Below are positions 1 to 9,814 of a stretch of 64,000 nucleotides of DNA, piece after piece (positions within the stretch are counted from its first letter, which is position 1; every line of letters starts with the position of its first letter). The DNA is from Schlesneria sp. (GTDB lineage Bacteria; Planctomycetota; Planctomycetia; Planctomycetales; Planctomycetaceae). A program made the position numbers and the translations under genes. The DNA is taken from the NCBI GenBank assembly GCA_028291515.1, contig JAQGHU010000019.1:115034-179033 (forward strand), read 5' to 3'. Below the pieces are notes generated by a model. It was not told where the DNA came from and did not search any database. It saw only the letters and a list, made by a program, of their open reading frames with translations.

Positions 1-3000
1 ATCTTTAGGGCCATGTGATTCGAGTCATCCAGCAGCGCCGCCAGACTCTCCACATTGCGGAACGTATTCGGATTCATCTTGCCTGGAACCCGAGGAATCG
101 ACAGGTCTGTCCCGAGAGCCAGATTCTGATTTGTGCGTGTCGGAACTTCCAAGAACTCCAAGACACGATGCCAGCGGTTATCCAGCAACTGATTGGTCAC
201 GGTGGTCCAGTTCGATGGATCTTCCGGGACGAGGAATTTTGCGGCAGCGGATTTGGCGCCCGAGAAGCCAGTGGACAATTGATCTGTCAGTTGACCTTCG
301 GGCGAGTCCATCATCGCACCACGCATCTTCTGCGTCAGTTGATTTGGACCAAAGACAGGGAGTGCCAGCAAATCAATGATGGACGTGAAGTCACGGTCGA
401 AATGAGGATGCCAGATATTATTGATGGCGGCCGCATTGCTGTTTGCCAAAGACAGCGAGTTTGCTGGTATGGCCGCCACCGAATGTGGCGCTGCCTGATC
501 CTGAGCAAACGGTTGGGGTCGTTCATAACTTCCCAACTTCTTTAGCTGAGTCTGAATCGTCGTCGCCGTATCAGTCGTGGTCGTGAGAACGAACGACGCA
601 ATCTTAGGCATCGTCATAATATCCACATCAACCCAAGGGTTATCGTTGTTATCGGCGTACGCCAATTTCGCGCGAGTTGGATGAGCGCGACGACGCAATA
701 CGAACTGCACTGGTCCGGTCAGGTTGCCCTCCGTCGGAGTCACTCCAGAGAAGGCGCTCATGAACGCCCCCATCGTCGATGTCTGGTCAGTACCTGTCGT
801 ATTTTCCACACGAAATGCTGCTGTGGGCGTGGTGACACTCAGCAAATCCAAACCGTAGTAGTTGGTCCCCTGAAGAACTGGCACTTGATAAGGGGCCATC
901 CAATTTGAAGAGGTCGCTGGATCACCGACGCCACCAGCCTGATTCACGACGAACAGACTTTTCGATTGCCCAGTCGTGGTGTTGGTTGTTCCACCAAGAT
1001 CCGCCTCAGTAGACGCAATCGTGTAGCGCTTTCCACTTGGGATATATCCGGCACCACTCTTAAAGCTCAATCTGCGTTCCCAAGTGGGACTCATCCCGAC
1101 TGAATTTTGACGGATGACGACCTGCCACGATTCGGTGTCGGTAAAAGTCACATCAAATGGGCTGTGGTTGTAGAGTTCAACGTAGCCGAATGCATGGGGT
1201 GTTCCATCGTCATAGGATGTCGCCGTGTGATTTCCTGCAGGTGTAATCGCTTCGGTGCGAATCGCGAGGACTTCGCTGATCGACAGATCCAGACGCTCGA
1301 CACCAAACACTTCTCCGCGACTGGCACCATCGTTCGGAAATAACTGATTGTAGTTCGGGGAAGTGTTGGCATAAGCCGCCGACTCAGCAGTACCGTACGG
1401 GTCGTCATCCAAATTCCAACCATCGCTCAGATTCTTGTCATACTCGAACCGCGTCATCACATTATCGCGATCCATTGCATCTACGAGATTGACGGCGAAC
1501 TGAGCCATCTCTCGAAGTTGGACATCAGAGTACAACGTCGAACCGTCGGTCGTAGCACTTGGCGTCGGATTAGAAGTGGTTGCCGTATTGTACGTAGCAC
1601 TATCACTTCCCCCGCCCAGCAAATACAGCAATACATAAATATCGCGAGCCATCTGCTGACGATCTCGTCGCGCCCAATACTCCTGGCTCGGACCGTCCGT
1701 CGGAGGGTAAGGCACTGTCGGCATCGGAGGTGGATACGTCGTTGAAATGGGCGTCGTTCCAGGATCATCCGGATGCTGAGTCAACTGGCGCGAATAATAG
1801 TTTCCGCTGGTCGAGTTGTAAGCCAACACAGTATTGACGCTCATTTTTCGTTGGAGAGATTGAGCAGACAACAGGGGATCACGGTCAATTTCCAGCAGTG
1901 CTCGCGTGACCGGTCGGAATGGATCTTCGGTGTATGGTGCCGTTGAAGCGCTGGTAATTGAGGTATATCGCCTGATCGTTCCCGTGCCGAATTCTGGCGG
2001 GAAGCGAAGCGTGTTATTGGTTGGGGTGCGGATGAAAGGACCTTGATTTCCGCCTACAGCAGCAACGTCCCGGCTGTATTCCCATGATCGCCCGGAAGTG
2101 GAATAGGGAAGCGAGAAATTCTTTCGGTCGTTACTGATCGTCGTGAATTTTCGCCGAATACTTTCGCCACGGCTGTTGTCGCCGGATGTCTTTGCGAAGT
2201 TGAATGGCAGCAGTGTTGCAAGACGAGTGTTCACGTTCAATCGGCCGACTTCGCTATTATTCAATCGCAGAAACAGCATCTCTTCAGGATCGAACAACTT
2301 GTCAGATGTGCGATTGTCCGTGTTGTAATAGGCGATTTCATAAGGGTCATCAAAATTGCCCTGGGTCAGGTTGAGGAGCATCAAGTCGCTCTGCCCGCCG
2401 CCATTGGTGTGTTGCCCCCACCGAATCGTGCTGCCTGTCGGATTGTTTGAGTAAACGTTGCTGTTGTACTTCGTATAAGCAATGCGCCGATCCGCTCCAG
2501 AGGTGATCCAGTTGATTTGCTTGGCGGTACTGAGGTAGTTTCCTTGTCCCGTAAAATCCAAGGGATGCTGAAAATACGGAGCAAACCCTTGTCCTTCGAC
2601 TAAGTTACCGTTGTCATCCTGCAGCGAGAGGCCTGGGCGAGGCAACGTGAGCCCCCCGGCAGCCGTATAGGATCCACTGCTGTAAGCTTGATACAGCAGA
2701 TTTTCTTCACCATAAACACCTGGGGAAAGGTTCTGGATCGAACCGCTGGTTGAGAACTGTGGACTTCCGATCTTCGTCCACAGCAACTCCATATTGGCAG
2801 TCTCGCCCCACGCAGGGTAAGAGCCAGTTAAGAGCTGCGGGTTCGAACCAAAAAACTTCTGATGCTGTGTGAAGACCGATGTACTGCTGTTGTCGACTCC
2901 GAATCGAGCGGTCAGACCCCAGGCAGGATTCACTTCTGCAGGGCCCATCCCCAAGTTCGACTGCGAGATGTAGAAGAAGTTACTACTGACAGAGTCGGTC

Positions 3001-4220
3001 CCAAAAGGGGATGTGGGCGAGTTGCTGACCGACGTCGTCGCCATTCCACTGTCTGCACTGGAATACAGAACTTTCGACAGGTTCCCATGTACATTGAGAT
3101 TGATCAAAGCATCCAAATCATGAATCGTCACCAGAAACATTGGGACAAACATCTTGCCAGACGCATCGAGTTGAGGCGGATAGTCCAAGTCAATCAGAAC
3201 CGCTTCTGGATCTAAGTCGCCGTCATTGTCGTGATCAAATTGAATAAGATCGTCACCGTTTGGAGCGGACGCCATTGGTGTCGACGAGGCTTTCGTGAAA
3301 GGCCCCATGCCACCAGTTGAATACTTCGGGCCAGGGCCGCTACTCGTTGTGTCATACGTGTTCAGCATCGGAACATTGGGGAATCCGTAATAACCAGCGC
3401 CCAGCTTTGCGGCCGCTTCTGCATCGTTGAGATACCGACTCACCGTGATCGGCGTCTGCGTCGGGAAGACATAAACGTGATTCGGGTGTGCTCGCATACT
3501 TCGCGCGACGGTTGTCGAATCGTTGTACCAATTCGTCAGCGGAGCTCCTGTCGTCGGATTTCTGTACATCGCTGGCAGCATGTACGAAGGCTTCACCACC
3601 TTGTGAATTTGGCCATTCTGGTCCCGTACCTTGCCGACGTAACACAAAAACGGACTGTTGATATCCGGGTAGGTGTATCCGACATCCGGCTGTGGGAAAT
3701 AGGTCGAACCGCCAACCACTTGTCTCTCAACCTGATTCTGAGCCGATGGCGAATCAACCCAGTCGAGAAGGTACGCGTTACCAGGTTCGATGAAACCATC
3801 TCGATCCTGATCGACCCCTAGCACTCCCGTGGAGGAGTCGAAGATCACATTGACCCCTTCGCCATTGAACGGGTGCATGTCGCCGGGCTGGTTGTAGCCG
3901 ACACCTAACGCATTCGATAACAGCGAATAGCGACTACCCCACAGCATGCTGTTTTTCAAACGGACATCAGTACCAACGATAATCTGGTCGAGCGCCCAAT
4001 CAAATAAGACGTCGGCGTCCAGGCTGGGTTCTACTGCTTTCTTGGCCGCATCTGCGTAATAGGCAGCGTTGCTGCGCTCTTGAGCGGCAAACGTATAGAA
4101 AATGACGCCAAGCAGGGACAACATCCCCATCAGCACCATCACGATCATCAGCGTCGATCCGCGACGAACGGGTGTAGGCCGTCTATGACCATAATGGGAC
4201 GGTCGTGTTTTCAGTATCAT
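1..4220 (-). CDS. Giant GspK-like pseudopilin-type protein (3' end outside window)
   Basis: The minus-strand frame opens at the ATG ending at 4220, with GGAG about 8 bases upstream, and stays open to the window edge, giving at least 1,406 residues without a stop. The N-terminus is a short basic leader (two RR pairs) ending RRG, then S-T-L-M-I-V-M-V-L-M and a single hydrophobic helix to about residue 48. This looks like a prepilin leader cleaved after Gly, but the Glu at position +5 of ordinary pilins is missing, as in GspK. The rest is a Ser/Thr/Asn/Gly-rich extracellular-type sequence with no family I recognise. It is the last seen gene of a G-H-I-J-K ordered cluster, 75 bases after the GspJ-like gene. 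I infer a pseudopilus tip protein, several times longer than a usual GspK (about 320 residues). A planctomycete PilX-like protein is the alternative. Confidence 0.7.
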   Translation of the reverse strand, partial: MILKTRPSHYGHRRPTPVRRGSTLMIVMVLMGMLSLLGVIFYTFAAQERSNAAYYADAAKKAVEPSLDADVLFDWALDQIIVGTDVRLKNSMLWGSRYSLLSNALGVGYNQPGDMHPFNGEGVNVIFDSSTGVLGVDQDRDGFIEPGNAYLLDWVDSPSAQNQVERQVVGGSTYFPQPDVGYTYPDINSPFLCYVGKVRDQNGQIHKVVKPSYMLPAMYRNPTTGAPLTNWYNDSTTVARSMRAHPNHVYVFPTQTPITVSRYLNDAEAAAKLGAGYYGFPNVPMLNTYDTTSSGPGPKYSTGGMGPFTKASSTPMASAPNGDDLIQFDHDNDGDLDPEAVLIDLDYPPQLDASGKMFVPMFLVTIHDLDALINLNVHGNLSKVLYSSADSGMATTSVSNSPTSPFGTDSVSSNFFYISQSNLGMGPAEVNPAWGLTARFGVDNSSTSVFTQHQKFFGSNPQLLTGSYPAWGETANMELLWTKIGSPQFSTSGSIQNLSPGVYGEENLLYQAYSSGSYTAAGGLTLPRPGLSLQDDNGNLVEGQGFAPYFQHPLDFTGQGNYLSTAKQINWITSGADRRIAYTKYNSNVYSNNPTGSTIRWGQHTNGGGQSDLMLLNLTQGNFDDPYEIAYYNTDNRTSDKLFDPEEMLFLRLNNSEVGRLNVNTRLATLLPFNFAKTSGDNSRGESIRRKFTTISNDRKNFSLPYSTSGRSWEYSRDVAAVGGNQGPFIRTPTNNTLRFPPEFGTGTIRRYTSITSASTAPYTEDPFRPVTRALLEIDRDPLLSAQSLQRKMSVNTVLAYNSTSGNYYSRQLTQHPDDPGTTPISTTYPPPMPTVPYPPTDGPSQEYWARRDRQQMARDIYVLLYLLGGGSDSATYNTATTSNPTPSATTDGSTLYSDVQLREMAQFAVNLVDAMDRDNVMTRFEYDKNLSDGWNLDDDPYGTAESAAYANTSPNYNQLFPNDGASRGEVFGVERLDLSISEVLAIRTEAITPAGNHTATSYDDGTPHAFGYVELYNHSPFDVTFTDTESWQVVIRQNSVGMSPTWERRLSFKSGAGYIPSGKRYTIASTEADLGGTTNTTTGQSKSLFVVNQAGGVGDPATSSNWMAPYQVPVLQGTNYYGLDLLSVTTPTAAFRVENTTGTDQTSTMGAFMSAFSGVTPTEGNLTGPVQFVLRRRAHPTRAKLAYADNNDNPWVDVDIMTMPKIASFVLTTTTDTATTIQTQLKKLGSYERPQPFAQDQAAPHSVAAIPANSLSLANSNAAAINNIWHPHFDRDFTSIIDLLALPVFGPNQLTQKMRGAMMDSPEGQLTDQLSTGFSGAKSAAAKFLVPEDPSNWTTVTNQLLDNRWHRVLEFLEVPTRTNQNLALGTDLSIPRVPGKMNPNTFRNVESLAALLDDSNHMALK

Positions 4221-4295
4221 GATACGGGCTCCGATTTTCGTCTGCCTGGCCCACAGAGAATTTGTTGGAAGTGCTGCTGCTATCGCAAGAGAGAC

Positions 4296-6008
4296 TTAGT
4301 CCACGAGCGAGTGGATCATCGTCATCTGCCGCATTTGCTGAGTGGAAACGTCGAGAAAACGAATCTCAATCTTCACCGCTTTGAGCGGTTTTCGATTGTC
4401 GACCGCTTGCCAAATGAGCTGGTTGTCACCCACCTTGAGACCCCCTTTTAATGGCCATGTCGGTTCCGGGGTCGTAGCACTGGACCCTGAATTGGCGCCT
4501 GTCGTGGTCTGGACGCATTGATAAAAATAGGGGGCAATCCGCAGTGTCGTCGTCGGGAACACCCTGTCACCAATTGAATACGTCTTGTTTGCAGTCCAAG
4601 TGGTGGCCGTCGAAGAGGCACTTCCTGGAATGTTCTTCTGTGGGAAGAACGGCGGGCTGTCCCAGATTGTGTCGGTATTCCAATCGATCTTTGGATGCCA
4701 AGTGTCGAAGACAGCATTGGTTCCAGTATTACCAAATGGTCCATAGGCGGTATTGATCTGATTCGTCAGCGAATAGTCCGTTGTATTGGGAGCGGTCAGA
4801 TTCACAAATTGCCCGGCCGCTTCATCCAGGATTTGAATATCAAACGCATGCACGTTTGAAATCAGCAAGTCTTCTCCACGTCGCAAGCCGCCCTTGAAAC
4901 CAGAGACAACCCCATCGTTACCCACATCGTACGACCCCGCGGTCCCTGGGAATGCAAACGCCATCGGGTTGAGCGACGCAGACTGTGGGTATTGGAAGGC
5001 GCTGTTTGAGCACTCTTCAAGAGTGTATCGGCCAACAAAGCCAGTTGGAGTTCCGCTGTATGTCAGGAACTCTTTCGGTAGCCCACTGCTGCTGTCGTGA
5101 CCGAAACGGAGTTGCGGATTTCCCAACGAACCGAATGAAGTGCCGTCATTTTGCAAAGAGGTACGACCTGAAAATGCAGCGCACGTCGTGGCACCGGAGT
5201 AATAGGCGGAGTAATCAAAATCATTCCAGAAGCTCGTCGCATACGGCTTACCAGCGACCATTGTTCCCAGTAGCTGTGGGTATGCCGGTAGATTGGTCAT
5301 GGCTGTCGAAAACAGATTCACCGGCGGACTGGCGGGCGAGAGATTGCCGGTACCGGTATCCGGTTGGGTGGTCGTGCCAGGGATCGCTGGTGGTTGACGA
5401 ATTAGCAACTGTCGCCGGTAGAGATTGCCATTCCGTACGAAATAGGAAACCTCTGCCAGCATCGACGAACCGGTGTTATTGGGAATCACTTGCGAATCGT
5501 CGACATCCGGCTGATTCGGATACATGGTGAACGGGTTGGTGCTGAAATCAAGATTGGGTGGAGAAGCTGAATCTGTCGCCGGAAAACTGAGTGCCTTCCC
5601 ATAATACTGATCAGCACCCGACTTGAGCTGAACGGTAAACTGCAGAACGTCGTCGATTCCGTTCGCCGTATTGTTGTCTGAAATATAAAAGTAACCGTCT
5701 CGCTTATAAGCTTCGGTAAGCGTTTCACCAGGGGCAAACGGCATCACCGAGATAAAGCTTCTGTTGTCCAGATCCGACTTGATCATCGTTTGCAACATGC
5801 GAGACCGCTGATCATTTTCAGCAAGCCCGCGCTGCTTCGAGATCGAATTGCCGGCCATTTGGAATACTTGAGCGAACAATGTCATCATCAGCAGCACCAA
5901 GGCGACTGAGATCAACATTTCGACCAACGTAAAACCGACCCGCCCCTTCGCGCCACCAATGGATGACGAACGACGCGTCGCAGGCGATGTCTTCAATGCG
6001 ATGCCCAT
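4296..6008 (-). CDS. GspJ-like minor pseudopilin, enlarged
   Basis: This 570-residue protein has a prepilin N-terminus: a basic leader, then KGRVG followed by F-T-L-V-E-M and about 20 hydrophobic residues, so cleavage by prepilin peptidase after Gly with Glu at +5 is expected. I start it at the ATG ending at 6008, which has AGG 8-9 bases upstream. A TTG five codons earlier (6023) is less likely. After the helix comes a heptad-like stretch containing the QRGLAENDQRSRMLQ segment, then a long Ser/Thr/Asn-rich globular region. The C-terminal segment KAVKIEIRFLD and TQQMRQMTMIHSLVD resembles the end of GspJ-type proteins. Canonical GspJ is about 200 residues, so this is nearly three times as long. 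Its position between GspI- and GspK-like genes supports the assignment. Confidence 0.75.
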   Translation of the reverse strand: MGIALKTSPATRRSSSIGGAKGRVGFTLVEMLISVALVLLMMTLFAQVFQMAGNSISKQRGLAENDQRSRMLQTMIKSDLDNRSFISVMPFAPGETLTEAYKRDGYFYISDNNTANGIDDVLQFTVQLKSGADQYYGKALSFPATDSASPPNLDFSTNPFTMYPNQPDVDDSQVIPNNTGSSMLAEVSYFVRNGNLYRRQLLIRQPPAIPGTTTQPDTGTGNLSPASPPVNLFSTAMTNLPAYPQLLGTMVAGKPYATSFWNDFDYSAYYSGATTCAAFSGRTSLQNDGTSFGSLGNPQLRFGHDSSSGLPKEFLTYSGTPTGFVGRYTLEECSNSAFQYPQSASLNPMAFAFPGTAGSYDVGNDGVVSGFKGGLRRGEDLLISNVHAFDIQILDEAAGQFVNLTAPNTTDYSLTNQINTAYGPFGNTGTNAVFDTWHPKIDWNTDTIWDSPPFFPQKNIPGSASSTATTWTANKTYSIGDRVFPTTTLRIAPYFYQCVQTTTGANSGSSATTPEPTWPLKGGLKVGDNQLIWQAVDNRKPLKAVKIEIRFLDVSTQQMRQMTMIHSLVD

Positions 6009-6028
6009 GGCAATTACCTGCAACTGAA

Positions 6029-7600
6029 TTAGCTCTTTGGAATCGGATAAACTTCGACAATACCACGCATGAACATAGCCCCTCCACGCGGGATTCCGCC
6101 CGCACCGCCAGTAGGCGCTAGGGGGGTACTCATTGTGATTGGCCGCTCGAGCTTCAACAGCACCGAGCTATAGCCGGGGATCTGTTGGTCCGGCAGGTAC
6201 GTCGGCATGTTCGTCGCTGAGGTTGGAATTCCGGCAGCAGTCATTACCGCAGCGGGGTTCGCTCCCTCAACGAAATCAGTGATTCGATACCATTGCAGGT
6301 TTGAAATGTCCGTCACAAACCCCCCCTTCTTATAGAAGGGCTTGTTCCCCGTCGGATCGTATTGAACGACGACCCAATTCCTGGGAGCATCGTCCGAGCC
6401 GGGATATCCCAACTCGCTAATGTTGCCACTGCCGAGCAGGGCGTTTCCAGGAGTAGCGTCGTAACCTGGATCGACTGGGTAGAACGCCCAGTTGTCATTG
6501 GCAGTGTCGCTGCTCCCTTGATCAATCGCTCCTGTTTGAAACGAAGCAGGATAAATCTGTTCATCAAGACTGTTGTACTTACGCCGAAAGAACACCACGA
6601 CATCCATGGTCGAGGAGGCGTGCATGATTGAAAGCATCCACGAGAATCGTCTCTCGGCACTTTCCACACGCGCCGTCGCTGGAGTAAAAGGAAGCGCCCC
6701 CGAGCTTGTACTCCAAGTGATGGTTTGTACGGGTGGAGTTCCGGTAATCTGAGTTATTGGCCGTGTCACGCTGAACTTGCCCGTGATATCAAAAAACATG
6801 ATCCGAGAAGGAATGAGCGTATCGATGAGCGACACTGACGGAAGCGGTGTCGTGGCACTCAAGTCATAGTCAAGATCATTGAGCGTGCAAGTAAGTGGCG
6901 TAGTCGTGCTATACGTAATTGCTTTTGATTCCCCTTGCACAACCCAGCTGTCAGGCAGGTTCGACAGCCCGACGGCTTGATAGTCATCAAACTGCGAAGG
7001 TGTTCCATAGGCCGTGCTTTGGAAAGACAGTCCGGAAAATGCCCGAATGTTGCTCTGGGCACCGTACGTCGTTGGGTTGTTGCCAAACATATGCCGGCCA
7101 CCCGAAGTACCGCGTAACATCGCAGTAGGATCGTCGTATGTCGCCGCATATTCACCTTGGGGATCGACGATATAGTTGTTAACTCGAACGACGGACCAAG
7201 TCACAGATGCATCTGTCACCGTACCTGTCTGCAACCAGTTTGGCTCCTTATTCGCCGACGTGCCCCCGACCGTACAAACCGCTGCCAATGAGTAATTTGT
7301 TAATGGCGAATCGACAGAAGGAACGACCCATGTATTCGCCGTGTAAGCGGTCAGAGGTTGCCAGGGAGTTCCAATCGTGCGAATCTGAGGAACGGCGCTA
7401 ACTATCCCTTCGACGTTGTAACGGAGATTCGTCGCATTCGTGAGTTGCGTTGCCTGAATGGACCGCAACACGGAAATAGGGAACAACGTCGCGAGCGAAA
7501 CGACGCCGACGCTCATGATCAACATCGAGACCAGGACTTCGCTGAGCGTCGTCCCGCGGCGATGCGACTTCTTTCGAGATGTTCGATTGAATGGTGTCAT
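6029..7600 (-). CDS. GspI/PilV-like minor pseudopilin, enlarged
   Basis: A 523-residue protein starting at ATG 7600, overlapping the stop of the preceding pseudopilin gene by 4 bases (ATGA), so translation is probably coupled. The leader is rich in Arg/Lys (SRKKSHRRG) and is followed by T-T-L-S-E-V-L-V-S-M-L-I and a hydrophobic helix, with Glu at +5. Gly-Thr instead of Gly-Phe at the cleavage site is common in GspI/PilV proteins. The remaining ~480 residues contain repeated short beta-type segments and end KLERPITMSTPLAPTGG ... VEVYPIPKS. Typical GspI is about 120-130 residues. The first ~60 residues support a pseudopilin. The fold and role of the large C-terminal part are unknown. Confidence 0.75.
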   Translation of the reverse strand: MTPFNRTSRKKSHRRGTTLSEVLVSMLIMSVGVVSLATLFPISVLRSIQATQLTNATNLRYNVEGIVSAVPQIRTIGTPWQPLTAYTANTWVVPSVDSPLTNYSLAAVCTVGGTSANKEPNWLQTGTVTDASVTWSVVRVNNYIVDPQGEYAATYDDPTAMLRGTSGGRHMFGNNPTTYGAQSNIRAFSGLSFQSTAYGTPSQFDDYQAVGLSNLPDSWVVQGESKAITYSTTTPLTCTLNDLDYDLSATTPLPSVSLIDTLIPSRIMFFDITGKFSVTRPITQITGTPPVQTITWSTSSGALPFTPATARVESAERRFSWMLSIMHASSTMDVVVFFRRKYNSLDEQIYPASFQTGAIDQGSSDTANDNWAFYPVDPGYDATPGNALLGSGNISELGYPGSDDAPRNWVVVQYDPTGNKPFYKKGGFVTDISNLQWYRITDFVEGANPAAVMTAAGIPTSATNMPTYLPDQQIPGYSSVLLKLERPITMSTPLAPTGGAGGIPRGGAMFMRGIVEVYPIPKS

Positions 7601-8652
7601 TTCCCGGCCACCTCACCCGTTTCGGCATACTTGAAATAGTCATAGGTCCCGGTCACCGTTGTAGTGTCGATCAGATCAACCGGATGCACCGACACCACGC
7701 CCGTCCTTCCGAACAGCGAGACAACCACTTTGTCGCCTCCCGTCGGATCCTCGGGCAATAACCCCTTGTCCGCGTCCGTTTGAACGCCAACGTAGAAATG
7801 GATCACGCCTCGACTGGCCGATGAACCGATCACAGTTCCTCTCGGGGAAAACATCACATCCATTTGGCTGCTGTAACCAATCGGCGTCGTGGAACTATCA
7901 AACCAGGACGACGGTAGCGTCGCGGATCCGGTGTTTAAGCTCGCCGGGAGAGCCGCCGGAATTTTGTTACACCGATCCAGATCGACAACCGTTCCTTTCG
8001 GCAACAGTATGGGGTCTTGATTCGGCAGCAGACTGGGCGGCAACTGCAGGCTGTAGCCCAATGGTGGCTGATTCAGGATGGCAGGATTGCCAATTACGAC
8101 GCTGGGATTTGTAGCGGGCGAGAGATACGTAACCGTGAGTTTCATCGATGGGGGCGAGTTAAATACATTCGCCGTATTACTAACATTGTATGTATTTCCT
8201 TCAATTGTAATCTGGGCACCATCACGCAAGAGGCCCAGGTTGTAGAGGTCTTGCCAATCAAGCCCGCTATCAACGCGAGCAACCGTATTCGCGATAATGG
8301 TAGTGCCTGGGCCCGCTCCGAATTGAATCTGGACTGCACCAATATTCCAGGGTGCTGGCTGGCGGATGTAAGCCATGCTGGAGACGGTTCGTGGATTGGT
8401 CGGATCGACCAGAAAGCGAACGCCTCGTGGTTCCTTGGCATAAATCGCGCGATCGCGTGCGCCGGACAGAAACGACTGCACCTGGCGTCCCGCCGCGCGA
8501 ACTTTATCCCCGTTAACAGTCAAATTGATCGCCGCCACGGTCATCACTGCGAGCAACACCATGATCCCGACCACCACCATCAACTCGATGAGGGTAAACG
8601 CAGATCTCGATGACGCGATCGCATCTTTCCGGTATAGCTTTTTTACGACCAC
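7597..8652 (-). CDS. GspH/FimT-like pseudopilin with Ala at the cleavage site
   Basis: A 351-residue protein with a GTG start at 8652 preceded by GGAG at 7-8 bases. The N-terminus has a basic leader, then SRSA followed by F-T-L-I-E-L-M-V-V-V-G-I-M, a classical pilin helix with Glu at +5. The residue before the cleavage point is Ala, not the almost invariant Gly. After the helix, the segment around RAAGRQVQSFLSGARDRAIY matches the region of GspH/FimT proteins that follows the helix. The rest is beta-rich and ends with a glycine/valine segment (VVSLFGRTGVVSVHPVDL) of the kind found at the end of GspH. Longer than typical GspH (about 170). It overlaps the next gene by 4 bases, so it belongs to the same operon. 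Confidence 0.75.
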   Translation of the reverse strand: MVVKKLYRKDAIASSRSAFTLIELMVVVGIMVLLAVMTVAAINLTVNGDKVRAAGRQVQSFLSGARDRAIYAKEPRGVRFLVDPTNPRTVSSMAYIRQPAPWNIGAVQIQFGAGPGTTIIANTVARVDSGLDWQDLYNLGLLRDGAQITIEGNTYNVSNTANVFNSPPSMKLTVTYLSPATNPSVVIGNPAILNQPPLGYSLQLPPSLLPNQDPILLPKGTVVDLDRCNKIPAALPASLNTGSATLPSSWFDSSTTPIGYSSQMDVMFSPRGTVIGSSASRGVIHFYVGVQTDADKGLLPEDPTGGDKVVVSLFGRTGVVSVHPVDLIDTTTVTGTYDYFKYAETGEVAGK

Positions 8653-8670
8653 AATCGAACTCCGATCAGA

Positions 8671-9783
8671 CTATCGCTTGCGATTCGACAAATTGTCGTT
8701 GATGGGATGGTTTTGGATACTGGCAGAGGCATAAGTGGGGTCCGGTGCTGCCAGCCGTCCTTGAGCAGTCCCAAGAGCAGGCGGGGTTACCGCCGGAATA
8801 CCAAAAGTCGGGCGAGTCGCTGTCAGCGGTGGAGTTTGATTGGGGTCATTCGACCCGTCGTAATCATAAGGTTCACCGAGTCCCAATATTCCATCGGGTC
8901 CGGCCGATACCACGAGGAAGGCGTGGTATGTACTCGGAGTGCTGAAGAGGTACTGCAACAATGGCAACACTTTGCCAGTGGAGTCCTTAGTGGAAGCCAA
9001 GTACATTTGTGCTGCGGGGTCATCAGGGTCGATGATCAATGGATCGAAACCATTAGAGGCGATGCTAGGCAATCCAGACCAAATTGCGTTCGCGTAGGAT
9101 CGAGTATTGTCCCAGGTCGTAGGATTGCCTGGTACCAGAGCGCCTGATTGAATTGTGCCATTGCCTGGCCGAAATAACATCGTCGGCCAGCGATAGAATC
9201 GCAGCGGTCGCCCCCAGCCATCTACGAATTCTTTTAGTCCGTCGCCATCAGTATCTTGAACTTCAGTGGCTGAAAACTCGCTGTCGTCGACCGGTGAAAC
9301 TCCAAAGATCTCTGAACTGGTCAGGATCCAGTACAATAATGCAGAACTCTGCGTCTTAGCGTTGTGAGGCGATGCCGGGGGCAGCGTAGAGGATGCTGAG
9401 ATATTTCGCTCAGCAAATGTTTGTGGGAATCGACTCTGGAAGAGTTGCTTACGCGTTAACGCATCAATGAGACGCGAATCGTTCGTGTAGTCCAGATAAT
9501 AGGAAGCACCATAATTCTGATTGAAGTCGGTAACCAACTTTTGCTTTGGCGCGTTTAAATTGAGCTTATCGGTAGCGCGGTCAAAAGCTTCAACCCGCTG
9601 CTGAAGCAAGCCGTGAATCTTGAGGATTGTCGCTTCTGTTTGACGCTGTCGCGCAATCCCGATGGCATTGCGTAATGTTCCGATTGTGATCGAAAGCAAG
9701 AATGCAATCAAACCGATGACGACGAGGACTTCGACCAACGTAAATCCACGGCGATCGAATTGTGGGCGAACTTGTCGCATCAT
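8671..9783 (-). CDS. GspG/GspH-like pseudopilin
   Basis: A 370-residue protein starting at ATG 9783. The N-terminus is MMRQVRPQFDRRG followed by F-T-L-V-E-V-L-V-V-I-G-L-I-A-F-L, a standard prepilin signal with Glu at +5 and a long hydrophobic helix. The helix continues into an amphipathic segment (IGIARQRQTEATILKIHGLLQQRV), as in major pseudopilins. The segment ... TDGDGLKEFVDGWGRPLRFYRWP is the pattern seen in GspG-type proteins near their calcium-binding and WG(N/R)P motif. Long insertions separate these. It lies 31 bases downstream of another GspG-like gene. Whether it serves as a shaft or a minor subunit cannot be told from sequence. Confidence 0.75.
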   Translation of the reverse strand: MMRQVRPQFDRRGFTLVEVLVVIGLIAFLLSITIGTLRNAIGIARQRQTEATILKIHGLLQQRVEAFDRATDKLNLNAPKQKLVTDFNQNYGASYYLDYTNDSRLIDALTRKQLFQSRFPQTFAERNISASSTLPPASPHNAKTQSSALLYWILTSSEIFGVSPVDDSEFSATEVQDTDGDGLKEFVDGWGRPLRFYRWPTMLFRPGNGTIQSGALVPGNPTTWDNTRSYANAIWSGLPSIASNGFDPLIIDPDDPAAQMYLASTKDSTGKVLPLLQYLFSTPSTYHAFLVVSAGPDGILGLGEPYDYDGSNDPNQTPPLTATRPTFGIPAVTPPALGTAQGRLAAPDPTYASASIQNHPINDNLSNRKR

Positions 9784-9814
9784 AGTAATAGAACTCCAAA
9801 CTCGACGTGTCTTA

